From positions 62,001 through 126,000 of the forward strand of contig JAAYAX010000008.1 in the NCBI GenBank assembly GCA_012719175.1: DNA of 64,000 bases, written 5' to 3'. The notes below the pieces were generated by a model. The model ran no database searches. It was not told the origin of the DNA and was given only the letters and a program-made list of their open reading frames with translations. A program made the translations under genes and the position numbers. Shown piece by piece: positions 41,670 to 49,241 of the stretch; position 1 is the first letter of the stretch, and the number at the start of each line of letters is the position of its first letter. Origin of the DNA: Methanomassiliicoccus sp. (GTDB taxonomy: Archaea; Thermoplasmatota; Thermoplasmata; Methanomassiliicoccales; Methanomassiliicoccaceae).

Positions 41670-42029
41670 ATGTTGCCAGAAATGATACCGTACAAATATC
41701 TCCAGCGGGGAGAGATCACAGAGGATAAGGTCTGGCTGTCCTCCAACTATCGGGTGCGCTTGATCCAACAGGGGATCGAGAAGGCCGGTAGCATCAATCA
41801 GCTCGGCCGTGTGCTCGGGTACCGCTCCCGCGTGCATCCAGGATGGAGCGTCCGCCAGATACTGGTTGGAAAACAGCCTTTCCCCTTCGACCGACTGAAG
41901 GTGATGGCCGACTACCTGGGGTGCCCGATGGAGGAGGTCCTGAAGCACCGCATCCGACCGGACAGGGTGACGGTGGACGGGACACGTAAGGCCTTGGAGA
42001 CCTGGGGCATGCATTATTATGTGGACTGA
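41670..42029 (+). CDS. HTH-containing protein, function unknown (119 aa)
   Basis: The stretch SSNYRVRLIQQGIEKAGSIN followed by QLGRVLGYRSRVHPGWSVRQIL is a helix-turn-helix-like fold, and FDRLKVMADYLGCPMEEVLKHRI resembles the last helices of Cro/C1-type domains. A DNA- or RNA-binding role is inferred. I take the ATG at 41670 because a TATA box sits about 25 bp upstream; ATG 41682 is an alternative. It is divergent from the YjbQ-aCPSF2-nadC unit. The family name is not recognised. Confidence 0.7.
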   Translation: MLPEMIPYKYLQRGEITEDKVWLSSNYRVRLIQQGIEKAGSINQLGRVLGYRSRVHPGWSVRQILVGKQPFPFDRLKVMADYLGCPMEEVLKHRIRPDRVTVDGTRKALETWGMHYYVD

Positions 42030-42186
42030 TGAGGTCCGGACACGCCCTGCTTCGCTCATGTAAAGGTCTTCCTGTGGCCGAAAAAGAGAGCGCATTTCTC
42101 ACATGGCCAGTGCCCCATCGTCAACTAGCCTCAGAACAATGGAATAAGCTCAATAATATTTTATAGTCTCCGAGCGTTGAGCTAAA

Positions 42187-42208
42187 CGGTCGGACGAACG
42201 TCGGACCG
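42187..42208 (+). promoter_or_regulatory. 5'-leader hairpin before the membrane protein gene
   Basis: CGGTC-G-GACG-AA-CGTC-G-GACCG forms a nine-pair hairpin with one G-G mismatch. A TATA element ATATTTTATAG at about 42154-42164 predicts transcription from near 42186, so the hairpin would be at the very 5' end of the message, five bases from the ATG at 42214. Confidence 0.4.
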
Positions 42209-42213
42209 CTGGG

Positions 42214-43137
42214 ATGGGAGTGCTGCTTCGGAAAGGGTCCAAGATAAAGGACGGTACAACTAGCTCGCTCGTTCATAACGGAGTCTATCATTTAGCGGAC
42301 ACCTATGACGACGAGGAGGCCAGGAAGTTCGACGGGCCAGTGGTCTACAGCTACTGGAGCGCCGTCAAGTACACCTTCACCCTCTCTCTCCTGCTGTGGT
42401 GGCTCCCGATCTTTGGTCAGATGATCGCTGGATACGTTGGAGGACGACGCGCGGGATCACCCTTCAAGGGCATGATGTCCGCCCTAATCCCGGTCATTTT
42501 CATCTTCGCCGTGACCATGCTGGTGCGTGTCGGCATCATACCTACTGTGATCTTTGGGATCGACCTCAGCCCGGACGCCATCGCTGCGGTGGTGGCCTCC
42601 AACGTCCCGGTAATCCAGCCATACCTGGAGTTCGTGGACATGTATCTTACGTCGTTCTTCACCTCCCTTCATTCCACCGCCAACCTGGGGCTCGACAGCT
42701 ACGTGACCACGGTGGCCTTCGCTTACATCGGAGGAGTGTTGTCGCAGCAGACCCACCGGGAGATGCTCCTGCTATCGCGGATGAGCAAGGGCAACTCCAC
42801 CACCGTGGTCCTGGAGGGCAATACCTTCACGACCAGCCAGCGTCAGCCTGTGGGGAGGCGCCGCGGCCGTGGCTTCGCCGATCTAGAGGTGGTAGGGGGC
42901 ATGTACGACGAGGATGATGATGTCCCCCGCCCCATGCGGGCAGCGAGGAGGGCAGTGATAGAGGATGAAGGGGATGAGTCCATAACTCTCAGGGAACGCA
43001 AGGCCCTGAGAGCACACGCTCAAGCCATGGCCGAAGAGCAGAGAGGAGTTGAGAGGAAGGTCTCCAGACGGTCCTCGGATGATGCTCGACCTCCACGTAA
43101 GTCCAACGGCGGTGCGCGCGACTGGGAGTTCATCTGA
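42214..43137 (+). CDS. Polytopic membrane protein with long charged tail, function unknown
   Basis: A 307-residue protein. Residues 45-70 (VKYTFTLSLLLWWLPIFGQMIAGYVGG) and 87-118 are clear membrane segments, with another hydrophobic stretch around 160-180. The GYVGGRRAGSPFKGMMSALIP segment recalls DUF5518-type archaeal membrane proteins, but this is weak. The last 110 residues are hydrophilic, alternating acidic and basic (GRRRGRGFADLE, DEDDDVPRP, EDEGDESITLRERKALRAH). It precedes the TFS and PCNA genes on the same strand but has a separate promoter. Role unknown. Confidence 0.72.
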   Translation: MGVLLRKGSKIKDGTTSSLVHNGVYHLADTYDDEEARKFDGPVVYSYWSAVKYTFTLSLLLWWLPIFGQMIAGYVGGRRAGSPFKGMMSALIPVIFIFAVTMLVRVGIIPTVIFGIDLSPDAIAAVVASNVPVIQPYLEFVDMYLTSFFTSLHSTANLGLDSYVTTVAFAYIGGVLSQQTHREMLLLSRMSKGNSTTVVLEGNTFTTSQRQPVGRRRGRGFADLEVVGGMYDEDDDVPRPMRAARRAVIEDEGDESITLRERKALRAHAQAMAEEQRGVERKVSRRSSDDARPPRKSNGGARDWEFI

Positions 43138-43215
43138 GACCGGATGTTGGTCCAAAAGGGGTAGCGCAGAACCCTTTTATATGAGCATAATTTACAGCAT
43201 TCTGGCGAGTTAAAA

Positions 43216-43551
43216 ATGTTCTGTCCAAAGTGCGGTGGTCTGCTTAGAGCCAAAGAAGGCTGTAAGGGAGAGTTCGTGTGTCCCAACCCCAAGTGCGAGT
43301 TCGAGCAGAGCGCCAAGGACCTGAGTAAGACGGCCCACGCCAAGACGATCATGGGTAAGAACAAGAAGGAGGTCGAGGACTGTCCCGTTGTCGATGGTAT
43401 CGAGGGAACGATGCCTAAGACCAACGTGCCTTGCCCCAAGTGCAACCACAACGAAGCCTACTGGTACCTACGTCAGACCAGGAAGTCCGACGAGCCTGAG
43501 ACCACCTTCCTCAGCTGCTGCAAGTGCGGTTACCGCTGGCGGAAGTACTGA
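43216..43551 (+). CDS. tfs: Transcription factor S (TFS), RNA polymerase cleavage factor
   Basis: TFS rescues backtracked RNA polymerase by stimulating RNA cleavage. At 111 residues it has an N-terminal zinc ribbon (CPKC and CPNPKC) and a C-terminal ribbon (CPKCNHNEAYW and CCKCGYRW). The catalytic acidic loop is RKSDEPETTF, holding the conserved Asp-Glu pair. A TATA box CTTTTATATG (about 43171-43180) sits about 40 bp before the ATG. It is directly followed by the sliding clamp gene. Confidence 0.95.
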   Translation: MFCPKCGGLLRAKEGCKGEFVCPNPKCEFEQSAKDLSKTAHAKTIMGKNKKEVEDCPVVDGIEGTMPKTNVPCPKCNHNEAYWYLRQTRKSDEPETTFLSCCKCGYRWRKY

Positions 43552-43633
43552 CCCAGTCTGCAATTAAAGCAAGGTTTATCATAGGCGACACGTTTACCTT
43601 CAAGACCACGAACAATTAATCGGGGGGAAATGG

Positions 43634-44371
43634 ATGTTTCATGCTAAGATCAAGTCAGAGACCTTGAAAGGCGTCGTCGATGTGGTCTCCACGCTCGTGG
43701 ACGAGGCCAAGTTCAACATTTTTTCCGATGGTATCGAGCTCAAGGCGGTCGACCCGGCCCACGTGGCCATGGTAGATATGAAGGTGGAGAGGTCCGCGTT
43801 CGAGGAGTTCTCCGCTGACGAGACCGAGCTGGGCATCGATCTGGATAAGATCAAGGAGGTCCTCCGCCTGTCCCGGGCCGGCGACATCATCGAGATGGAG
43901 CAGGATGAGGCCAAGAACCGCTTGGTGCTCCATGTGGGCAACATCACCAGGAGGATGAACCTGGTGGACACGGCGGGCATGAGCGATCCCAAGGTACCGA
44001 ACCTTAACCTCCCGGCCAAGCTCGTGGTGACGTCCGATGAGCTGCAGAAGGGAATAAGGGCCGCGGAATCCGTGTCCGATCACATTGCCCTCAACGCCAC
44101 CCCCGAAGGTTTCGAGATGTACTCCGAAGGGGATACCGACTCGGTGAGCCTAAAGCTCCCCAAGGACCTGTTGATCTCCCTGGAGGTAACGGAAAAGGTG
44201 AAGAGCCTGTTCCCCCTCGACTACTTCTCCAACATGGTGCGCTCCATCCCCGCCGGTTCTGTGGTCACCATAAACCTGGGGAGCGACTTCCCGGTGAAGC
44301 TGGAGTTCGAGATCGCGGACAAGCGCGGCAACGTGAACTACCTGTTAGCTCCTCGGATCGAGAGCGATTAA
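43634..44371 (+). CDS. pcn: DNA polymerase sliding clamp (PCNA)
   Basis: A 245-residue clamp subunit. The sequence starts MFHAKIKSETLKGVVDVVSTL and holds the conserved ELKAVDPAHVAMVD near residues 36-49, then a central interdomain connector and the C-terminal LLAPRIESD. It forms the trimer that tethers polymerase, ligase, FEN1 and other PIP-box proteins. GGGGGGAAATGG before the ATG provides a strong ribosome site. A TATA-like element, perhaps GGTTTATCA near 43573, sits in the 82-bp gap after TFS. Confidence 0.96.
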   Translation: MFHAKIKSETLKGVVDVVSTLVDEAKFNIFSDGIELKAVDPAHVAMVDMKVERSAFEEFSADETELGIDLDKIKEVLRLSRAGDIIEMEQDEAKNRLVLHVGNITRRMNLVDTAGMSDPKVPNLNLPAKLVVTSDELQKGIRAAESVSDHIALNATPEGFEMYSEGDTDSVSLKLPKDLLISLEVTEKVKSLFPLDYFSNMVRSIPAGSVVTINLGSDFPVKLEFEIADKRGNVNYLLAPRIESD

Positions 44372-44426
44372 GAGGAACGACAAACCACTTACCCCTAACT
44401 TATCCAGTCTCCACTTTGATCCCCTT

Positions 44427-44445
44427 GATGCCAAAAAATGGCGTC
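44427..44445 (+). other. Hairpin after PCNA
   Basis: GATGCCA-AAAAA-TGGCGTC, seven pairs including one G-T, lies 56 bases past the PCNA stop. It has no T-tract right after it; a TTTTTT run follows about 25 bases later (44472-44477). It may help end the PCNA transcript, or be incidental. Confidence 0.3.
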
Positions 44446-44523
44446 TGGCTTAACGCGTGGTATCTACAAAAGTTTTTTAATCAATGCCATATTATGACAA
44501 ATCCCCATCCTGAGGTGCCCTAA

Positions 44524-45360
44524 TTGACATTATATGATGATCGGACCATCCAGATGTTGGAGGCCAAAGCTAATATCCTCCGCCGCCACGTCATCAAGAT
44601 GACCTACGCCGCACAGTCCGGCCATCCTGGGGGGTCCCTCTCTTACGCGGACATCATCACCGCTCTGTTCTTCAAGATCATGCGCTTCCGTCCCCAGGAA
44701 CCCATGTGGGAGGGGCGCGATAAGTTCGTCCTCTCCAAGGGCCACGCCGCGCCTGTTTACTACGCGGCCTTGGCGGAGGCTGGTTACTTTCCGGTGGACG
44801 ACCTCCTCTCCCTGCGCAAGCTTGGTTCCTATCTTCAAGGGCATCCCTGCCGCATGAAGACGCCGGGGGTGGAGATCTCCACGGGGTCCTTGGGCCAGGG
44901 GCTCAGCGTCGCCAACGGGATGGGATTGGCCGCGAAGCTGGACCGCCGGTCGTCACGCATCTACTGCCTTCTCGGAGATGGGGAACTTCAAGAGGGACAG
45001 AACTGGGAGGCGGCGATGCTGGCATCGCATTACAAGCTTGACAACGTGACCGCCTTCGTGGACCGCAACAAGATGCAGATCGACGGGCCCACCGAGCAGG
45101 TCATGTCCCTGGAGCCTCTGGTCGACAAATGGAAGGCCTTCGGATGGAACGTCATCGAGATCAATGGGCATGACATGAGGCAGATCCTGGATGCCTGCGA
45201 GAAGGCCGCCGGGGTCATGGGACGTCCGACGATGATCATCGCCCACACCATCAAGGGGAAGGGCGTGTCCTTCATGGAAGGGGCGGTGGCATTTCACGGG
45301 AAAGCGCCGAACGCCGAAGAGTATCGCATCGCCCTTCGCGAGCTGGGGGAGAACATATGA
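44524..45360 (+). CDS. tktN: Transketolase N-terminal subunit
   Basis: The ThDP-binding half of a split transketolase. Markers are QSGHPGGSLSYADI, SKGHAAPVYYAALA, the GTGSLGQGL-type STGSLGQGLSVANG, and the ThDP-Mg motif GDGELQEGQNWEAAMLASHY. It is 278 residues long. The start is a TTG at 44524 with GAGGTG seven bases upstream; no in-frame ATG fits as well. It overlaps the C-terminal subunit gene by four bases (ATGA). Without a known oxidative branch in such archaea, it likely works in making pentose phosphates. Confidence 0.94.
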   Translation: MTLYDDRTIQMLEAKANILRRHVIKMTYAAQSGHPGGSLSYADIITALFFKIMRFRPQEPMWEGRDKFVLSKGHAAPVYYAALAEAGYFPVDDLLSLRKLGSYLQGHPCRMKTPGVEISTGSLGQGLSVANGMGLAAKLDRRSSRIYCLLGDGELQEGQNWEAAMLASHYKLDNVTAFVDRNKMQIDGPTEQVMSLEPLVDKWKAFGWNVIEINGHDMRQILDACEKAAGVMGRPTMIIAHTIKGKGVSFMEGAVAFHGKAPNAEEYRIALRELGENI

Positions 45361-46304
45361 AGTGGGTGTACACCAGCCAGAGGAAGGAGTATGCCAACGC
45401 CCTGCTGGACATAGGGCAGAAGCGCACTGACGTGGTGGTATTGGATGCGGACCTGTCATCCTCCACCAGGACCTCGGAGTTCGCGAAGAAGTTCCCCGAG
45501 CGTTTCTTCAATGTGGGCATCGCGGAGCAGAATCTAATGGGGACCGCGGCCGGCCTCGCCGTATCCGGCAAGACCGTTTTCGCCTCCACCTTCGCCGTCT
45601 TCGCCACCGGCAGATGCTGGGACCAGATCCGGCAGTCCATCGCCTATCCAAACTCCAACGTGAAGATCGTGGCAACCCACGCGGGCATCACAGTGGGGGG
45701 CGATGGGGCCTCGCACCAGGCCCTGGAGGACATTGCCCTGATGCGGACCTTGCCAAATATGTACGTGATCGTCCCCGCCGACGGCGTGGAGGCGTACAAG
45801 GCGGTGAAGGCCGTGGCCGAGCACGTCGGTCCCTGCTATGTACGCCTGGGTAGATCGGACGTGCCCATGGTGACCGCGATCGACTCTCCGTTCGAGATCG
45901 GCAAGGCCACCATACTGCGTGAGGGTTCAGATGTCTCCCTTGTAAGCTGCGGGCAGATGGTGGCGGTCTGCCTGGACGCCGCCGAGGCGCTCCAGGAGAA
46001 GGGCATATCGGCCGAAGTGGTCAACATGTCTACGGTCAAGCCCCTGGACGCTCAGACCCTCCTCCGCTCTGTACGCAAGACGGGGTGCGTTGTCACCGCA
46101 GAGGAGCACTCGGTGAGGTCTGGACTGGGAAGCGCGGTCGCATGCGTGTTGGCCCAGCATCATCCTGCCCCCATGAAGATGGTGGGAACGCCGGACTGCT
46201 TCGGAGAGTCGGGGGAGAGCGCGGAGCTTATGTGCCGCTACGGCCTCACCGCCGACGAGGTCACCTCCTCTGCCGAGGAGGTCATCGGGAGAAAGATAAC
46301 ATGA
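45357..46304 (+). CDS. tktC: Transketolase C-terminal subunit
   Basis: Supplies the pyrimidine-binding half: [35 protein letters not shown] with the ThDP-activating glutamate, [21 protein letters not shown], and a C-terminal Rossmann-like domain starting [10 protein letters not shown]. At 315 residues it is normal. It is coupled by ATGA overlaps to the N-terminal subunit before it and the transaldolase after it, so the three proteins are made in balance. Confidence 0.95.
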   Translation: MKWVYTSQRKEYANALLDIGQKRTDVVVLDADLSSSTRTSEFAKKFPERFFNVGIAEQNLMGTAAGLAVSGKTVFASTFAVFATGRCWDQIRQSIAYPNSNVKIVATHAGITVGGDGASHQALEDIALMRTLPNMYVIVPADGVEAYKAVKAVAEHVGPCYVRLGRSDVPMVTAIDSPFEIGKATILREGSDVSLVSCGQMVAVCLDAAEALQEKGISAEVVNMSTVKPLDAQTLLRSVRKTGCVVTAEEHSVRSGLGSAVACVLAQHHPAPMKMVGTPDCFGESGESAELMCRYGLTADEVTSSAEEVIGRKIT

Positions 46305-46948
46305 AGATATTCATCGACACTGCTAACTTGGACAAGATAATGGAGGTAAACAGCTGGGGCATCCTCGACGGAGTGACCACCAACCCCAGCCTCGTGGCCA
46401 AGGAGAACACCGACTTCGAGACCTTGGTCAAGGAGATATGCAAGATAGTGGACGGTCCCATCAGCGCGGAGGTCATGAGCACCAAGGCTGCTGACATGGT
46501 CGCTGAGGCCAGGAAGCTGGCCAAGATCCATTCCAACATCGTGATCAAGGTGCCCATGACCGAGGAGGGCCTCAAGGCCACCTGCACACTGGCGACGGAG
46601 GACATCAAGGTCAACATGACCCTCGTCTTCTCCGCTGCCCAAGCCCTGCTGGCCGCCAAGGCCGGGGCCAGGTACGTTTCCCCGTTCGTGGGACGCCTGG
46701 ACGATGTAGGCCAGGACGGAATGAAGCTGATAGCGGAGATCATGAACGTCCTCGACAACTATGACTTTGACACCGAGGTCATCGTCGCATCCGTGAGAGA
46801 CCCCATCCACGTCGTGGAGGCGGCCCAGTTGGGGGCCCACATCGCCACTATCCCCTACGATGTGCTCAAGAAGATGTTTCTTCACCCCCTCACTGACGTG
46901 GGCATCAAACGCTTCCAGGACGATTGGGCAAAGGTGCCCAAGAAGTGA
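46301..46948 (+). CDS. tal: Transaldolase (TalC/fructose-6-phosphate aldolase family)
   Basis: A 215-residue small transaldolase beginning [16 protein letters not shown]. The Schiff-base lysine is in [13 protein letters not shown], and [29 protein letters not shown] is the family core. It transfers dihydroxyacetone units between sugar phosphates and, with transketolase, interconverts fructose 6-phosphate and pentose phosphates. The start at 46301 overlaps the transketolase stop by four bases. A longer frame reaching back to 46085 lies within that gene and is not real. Confidence 0.94.
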   Translation: MKIFIDTANLDKIMEVNSWGILDGVTTNPSLVAKENTDFETLVKEICKIVDGPISAEVMSTKAADMVAEARKLAKIHSNIVIKVPMTEEGLKATCTLATEDIKVNMTLVFSAAQALLAAKAGARYVSPFVGRLDDVGQDGMKLIAEIMNVLDNYDFDTEVIVASVRDPIHVVEAAQLGAHIATIPYDVLKKMFLHPLTDVGIKRFQDDWAKVPKK

Positions 46949-46985
46949 TCGGGGGCCTTACCCCGTCCTTCTTTCGTATATAGGA

Positions 46986-46994
46986 TTTTTATAA
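46986..46994 (+). promoter_or_regulatory. TATA box implying a leaderless GTG start at 47016
   Basis: TTTTTATAA is centred about 26 bp before the GTG at 47016, and no ribosome site is seen. This matches leaderless transcription of the second geranylgeranyl reductase gene. Confidence 0.5.
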
Positions 46995-47015
46995 CTAGCG
47001 TTCGTTCAGAGAGCC

Positions 47016-48197
47016 GTGGATGCTGAGGTTGTCATCATCGGCGGAGGGCCGGTGGGAAGCACGTTCGCGGCACAGACCGCCTCCCTGACCACGGTGATAG
47101 TGGAGGAGCACGAGCAGATCGGCGCTCCCGTTCAATGCACCGGATTAGTCCACCCGCGGGTTGTGGAGATGGCGCAGGCGCAGTCCTCGGTGCTGAATAA
47201 CATCAGCGGGTTCCGCCTCACCTTCCCCGGCGGGAGGACCATGGAGGTGCGGTCCAACGATACCAAGGCCGTGGTGATCGACCGCGGCAAGTTCGACCGC
47301 CACTGCAGCGAGAGGGCGGAGCTGGAAGGGGCGGATATAATCACTGGAAGGGAGTTCGTGGGATTCCAGCGCGAGGGCCGTAAGATGACGCTCACCCTGA
47401 ATGGCCCGGACGGACTGGAGAAGATGACCGCGGACCTTCTGGTGGGTGCCGACGGCTACAAGTCCCGAGTGGGCGAGCAAGCTGGACTGGGCACTGCCAA
47501 GGAGCATATCCGCGGTGTGCAGGTGGAGCTGGACGTGCGCATGGAGGAGCAGTCCCTGGTGGAGATCCTGGTCGGTAAGAGCGTTGCTCCAGGGTTCTTT
47601 GCATGGATCTTGCCCTGTGGCGATGTTACCCGAGTAGGATTGGGCGTCTCCCAGGAGGGCGAGGCCCCCAACCACTATCTCAACGCCCTGCTGAAGAAGC
47701 GGGGGCTGGACAAGGTAGGGCGCAAGAACATCATCTCTGGAATAATCCCAATTGGACCTCCGCGGAAGACCTATGCAGATAACGTTCTCATCGTCGGTGA
47801 CGCCGCGGCCCAGACCAAGCCTGTCTCTGGCGGGGGCATCTACACCGGGATGCGGGCGGCGAAGTGGGCGGCCCTCACCGCGGTGGACGCAGTGGAGGAG
47901 GGGGACCTCAGCGCCAAGAGGCTTTCCGAATACGATGACCGTTGGAGATCGGACATCGGGAGGGAGCTGGACAGGGGACTAATGATCCGCAAGGTCTTCA
48001 CCAACCTCACCGACAAGAAGCTGGACGATGTGGGAAGGATGCTCGACCGGGATGATGCCAAGGAGGTGCTGGCAACCGGAGACATCGACTACCCGTCGAA
48101 GCTGGCCTCGCCCCTCCTGAAGGCCGTACCGTCCTTGATCAAGTTCTCCCCTCAGCTCATAGGATCCTTGATAAGGAAAGAGCAAAGAGTGATATAA
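47016..48197 (+). CDS. Geranylgeranyl reductase family flavoprotein (second paralogue)
   Basis: The FAD motif GGGPVGS lies at residues 9-15, with EEHEQIGAPVQCTGLV typical of the family, and VLIVGDAAAQTKPVSGGGIYTGM is the second FAD block. Its 393 residues make it longer at the C-terminus than the copy at 1354-2436. The GTG start is placed by the TATA box 26 bp upstream. It is likely involved in saturating isoprenoid chains of lipids, or of quinone-like or polyprenol chains. Which of the two copies makes the main membrane lipids cannot be said. Confidence 0.88.
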   Translation: MDAEVVIIGGGPVGSTFAAQTASLTTVIVEEHEQIGAPVQCTGLVHPRVVEMAQAQSSVLNNISGFRLTFPGGRTMEVRSNDTKAVVIDRGKFDRHCSERAELEGADIITGREFVGFQREGRKMTLTLNGPDGLEKMTADLLVGADGYKSRVGEQAGLGTAKEHIRGVQVELDVRMEEQSLVEILVGKSVAPGFFAWILPCGDVTRVGLGVSQEGEAPNHYLNALLKKRGLDKVGRKNIISGIIPIGPPRKTYADNVLIVGDAAAQTKPVSGGGIYTGMRAAKWAALTAVDAVEEGDLSAKRLSEYDDRWRSDIGRELDRGLMIRKVFTNLTDKKLDDVGRMLDRDDAKEVLATGDIDYPSKLASPLLKAVPSLIKFSPQLIGSLIRKEQRVI

Positions 48198-48218
48198 TCC
48201 GGTCTTTTCATCACCATC

Positions 48219-49241
48219 ATGCTCCTTGCCAAGGTGCCCAACGGTCGTGCTGAAGCGGTACGCAAGGTGCTTTTCCGCAAGGGGCTGGGACGTAAGGACC
48301 GCCGCATTCTCAGGGAGGGCGGCTTCATCTTCATACCCTTGTCTGCGGAGCCACCCACCATTCTTAGGGAGGAGCTGGGGCTGGAGCTCGTGGAAGGGGA
48401 GACCCGGGAGAAGAGCTGCTATCGCCCGCCCCACGATGTCATTGTGGAGAGGGCGGACATCCCCGATCATCTCAAAGAGCTGGTCCCGCGCCACTGGGAG
48501 ATGTTAGGGGATGTCCTGGTCCTGCGCCTCCCGGAGCAGCTGGTCCCGTATCGTGAGAGCCTGGCCGCCACCTACGCCTCGGTGCTGGGGGCGAGGACGG
48601 TGCTTCGGGAGCGCTCACACATCGGGGGAGTGTACCGCATCCCCGACATGGAGGTCCTGTGGGGCGATGGGACCGAGACCGTCCACCTGGAGAACGGGAT
48701 CCTGTATAAGCTGGATGCTGCCCGCTTGATGTTCTCCTCCGGGAACATCGATGAGAAGCTACGAATGGCCGCCCTGGACTGCAGGGGCGAGATCGTTGTG
48801 GACATGTTCGCCGGAATAGGTTATTTCACCCTGCCCCTGGCCTTGCACGCCCGGGCCTCCAAGGTCATCTCCTGCGAGATCAACCCCCTGGCATTCCATT
48901 ACCTGTGCGAGAACGTCCAGCTCAACGGGCTGGAGAGCGTTGTGGAGCCAGTACTGGGCGATAACCGGGACCTCCCGGGCAAAGGCATAGCGGACCGGGT
49001 GGTCATGGGTTACGTTCGCACTACGGCGCAACACCTGTGCACCGCCTTCCGGCTGGTGCGGAAGGGAGGTACGATACACTATCAGGACACGTTCCCCCTG
49101 GAGGTGTTCCCGGAGATGGCATGGGAGAACCTGGCCTCGGCGGCTGATGGACGCAGCTACGAGGTTCGCCTCATGAAGGAGGTCAAGTCGTACTCCCCCG
49201 GGGTGTCCCACATGGTCCTGGACGTCGCGGTGCTGGATTAG
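48219..49241 (+). CDS. taw2: Taw2-like tRNA-Phe wybutosine-precursor methylase-fold enzyme (Trm5/TYW2 family)
   Basis: The class I SAM fold has motif I DMFAGIGYFTLPLALHA, followed by CEINPLAFHYLCEN and a MGYVRTTAQHL segment. Trm5 m1G37 methylases have NLP at the last position; GY there points to Taw2/TYW2, which moves the aminocarboxypropyl group of SAM onto the G37-derived base of tRNA-Phe. The 340-residue length fits. It ends in TAG and overlaps the stop of the convergent 509-residue gene by four bases. Trm5 remains a less likely alternative. Confidence 0.82.
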   Translation: MLLAKVPNGRAEAVRKVLFRKGLGRKDRRILREGGFIFIPLSAEPPTILREELGLELVEGETREKSCYRPPHDVIVERADIPDHLKELVPRHWEMLGDVLVLRLPEQLVPYRESLAATYASVLGARTVLRERSHIGGVYRIPDMEVLWGDGTETVHLENGILYKLDAARLMFSSGNIDEKLRMAALDCRGEIVVDMFAGIGYFTLPLALHARASKVISCEINPLAFHYLCENVQLNGLESVVEPVLGDNRDLPGKGIADRVVMGYVRTTAQHLCTAFRLVRKGGTIHYQDTFPLEVFPEMAWENLASAADGRSYEVRLMKEVKSYSPGVSHMVLDVAVLD

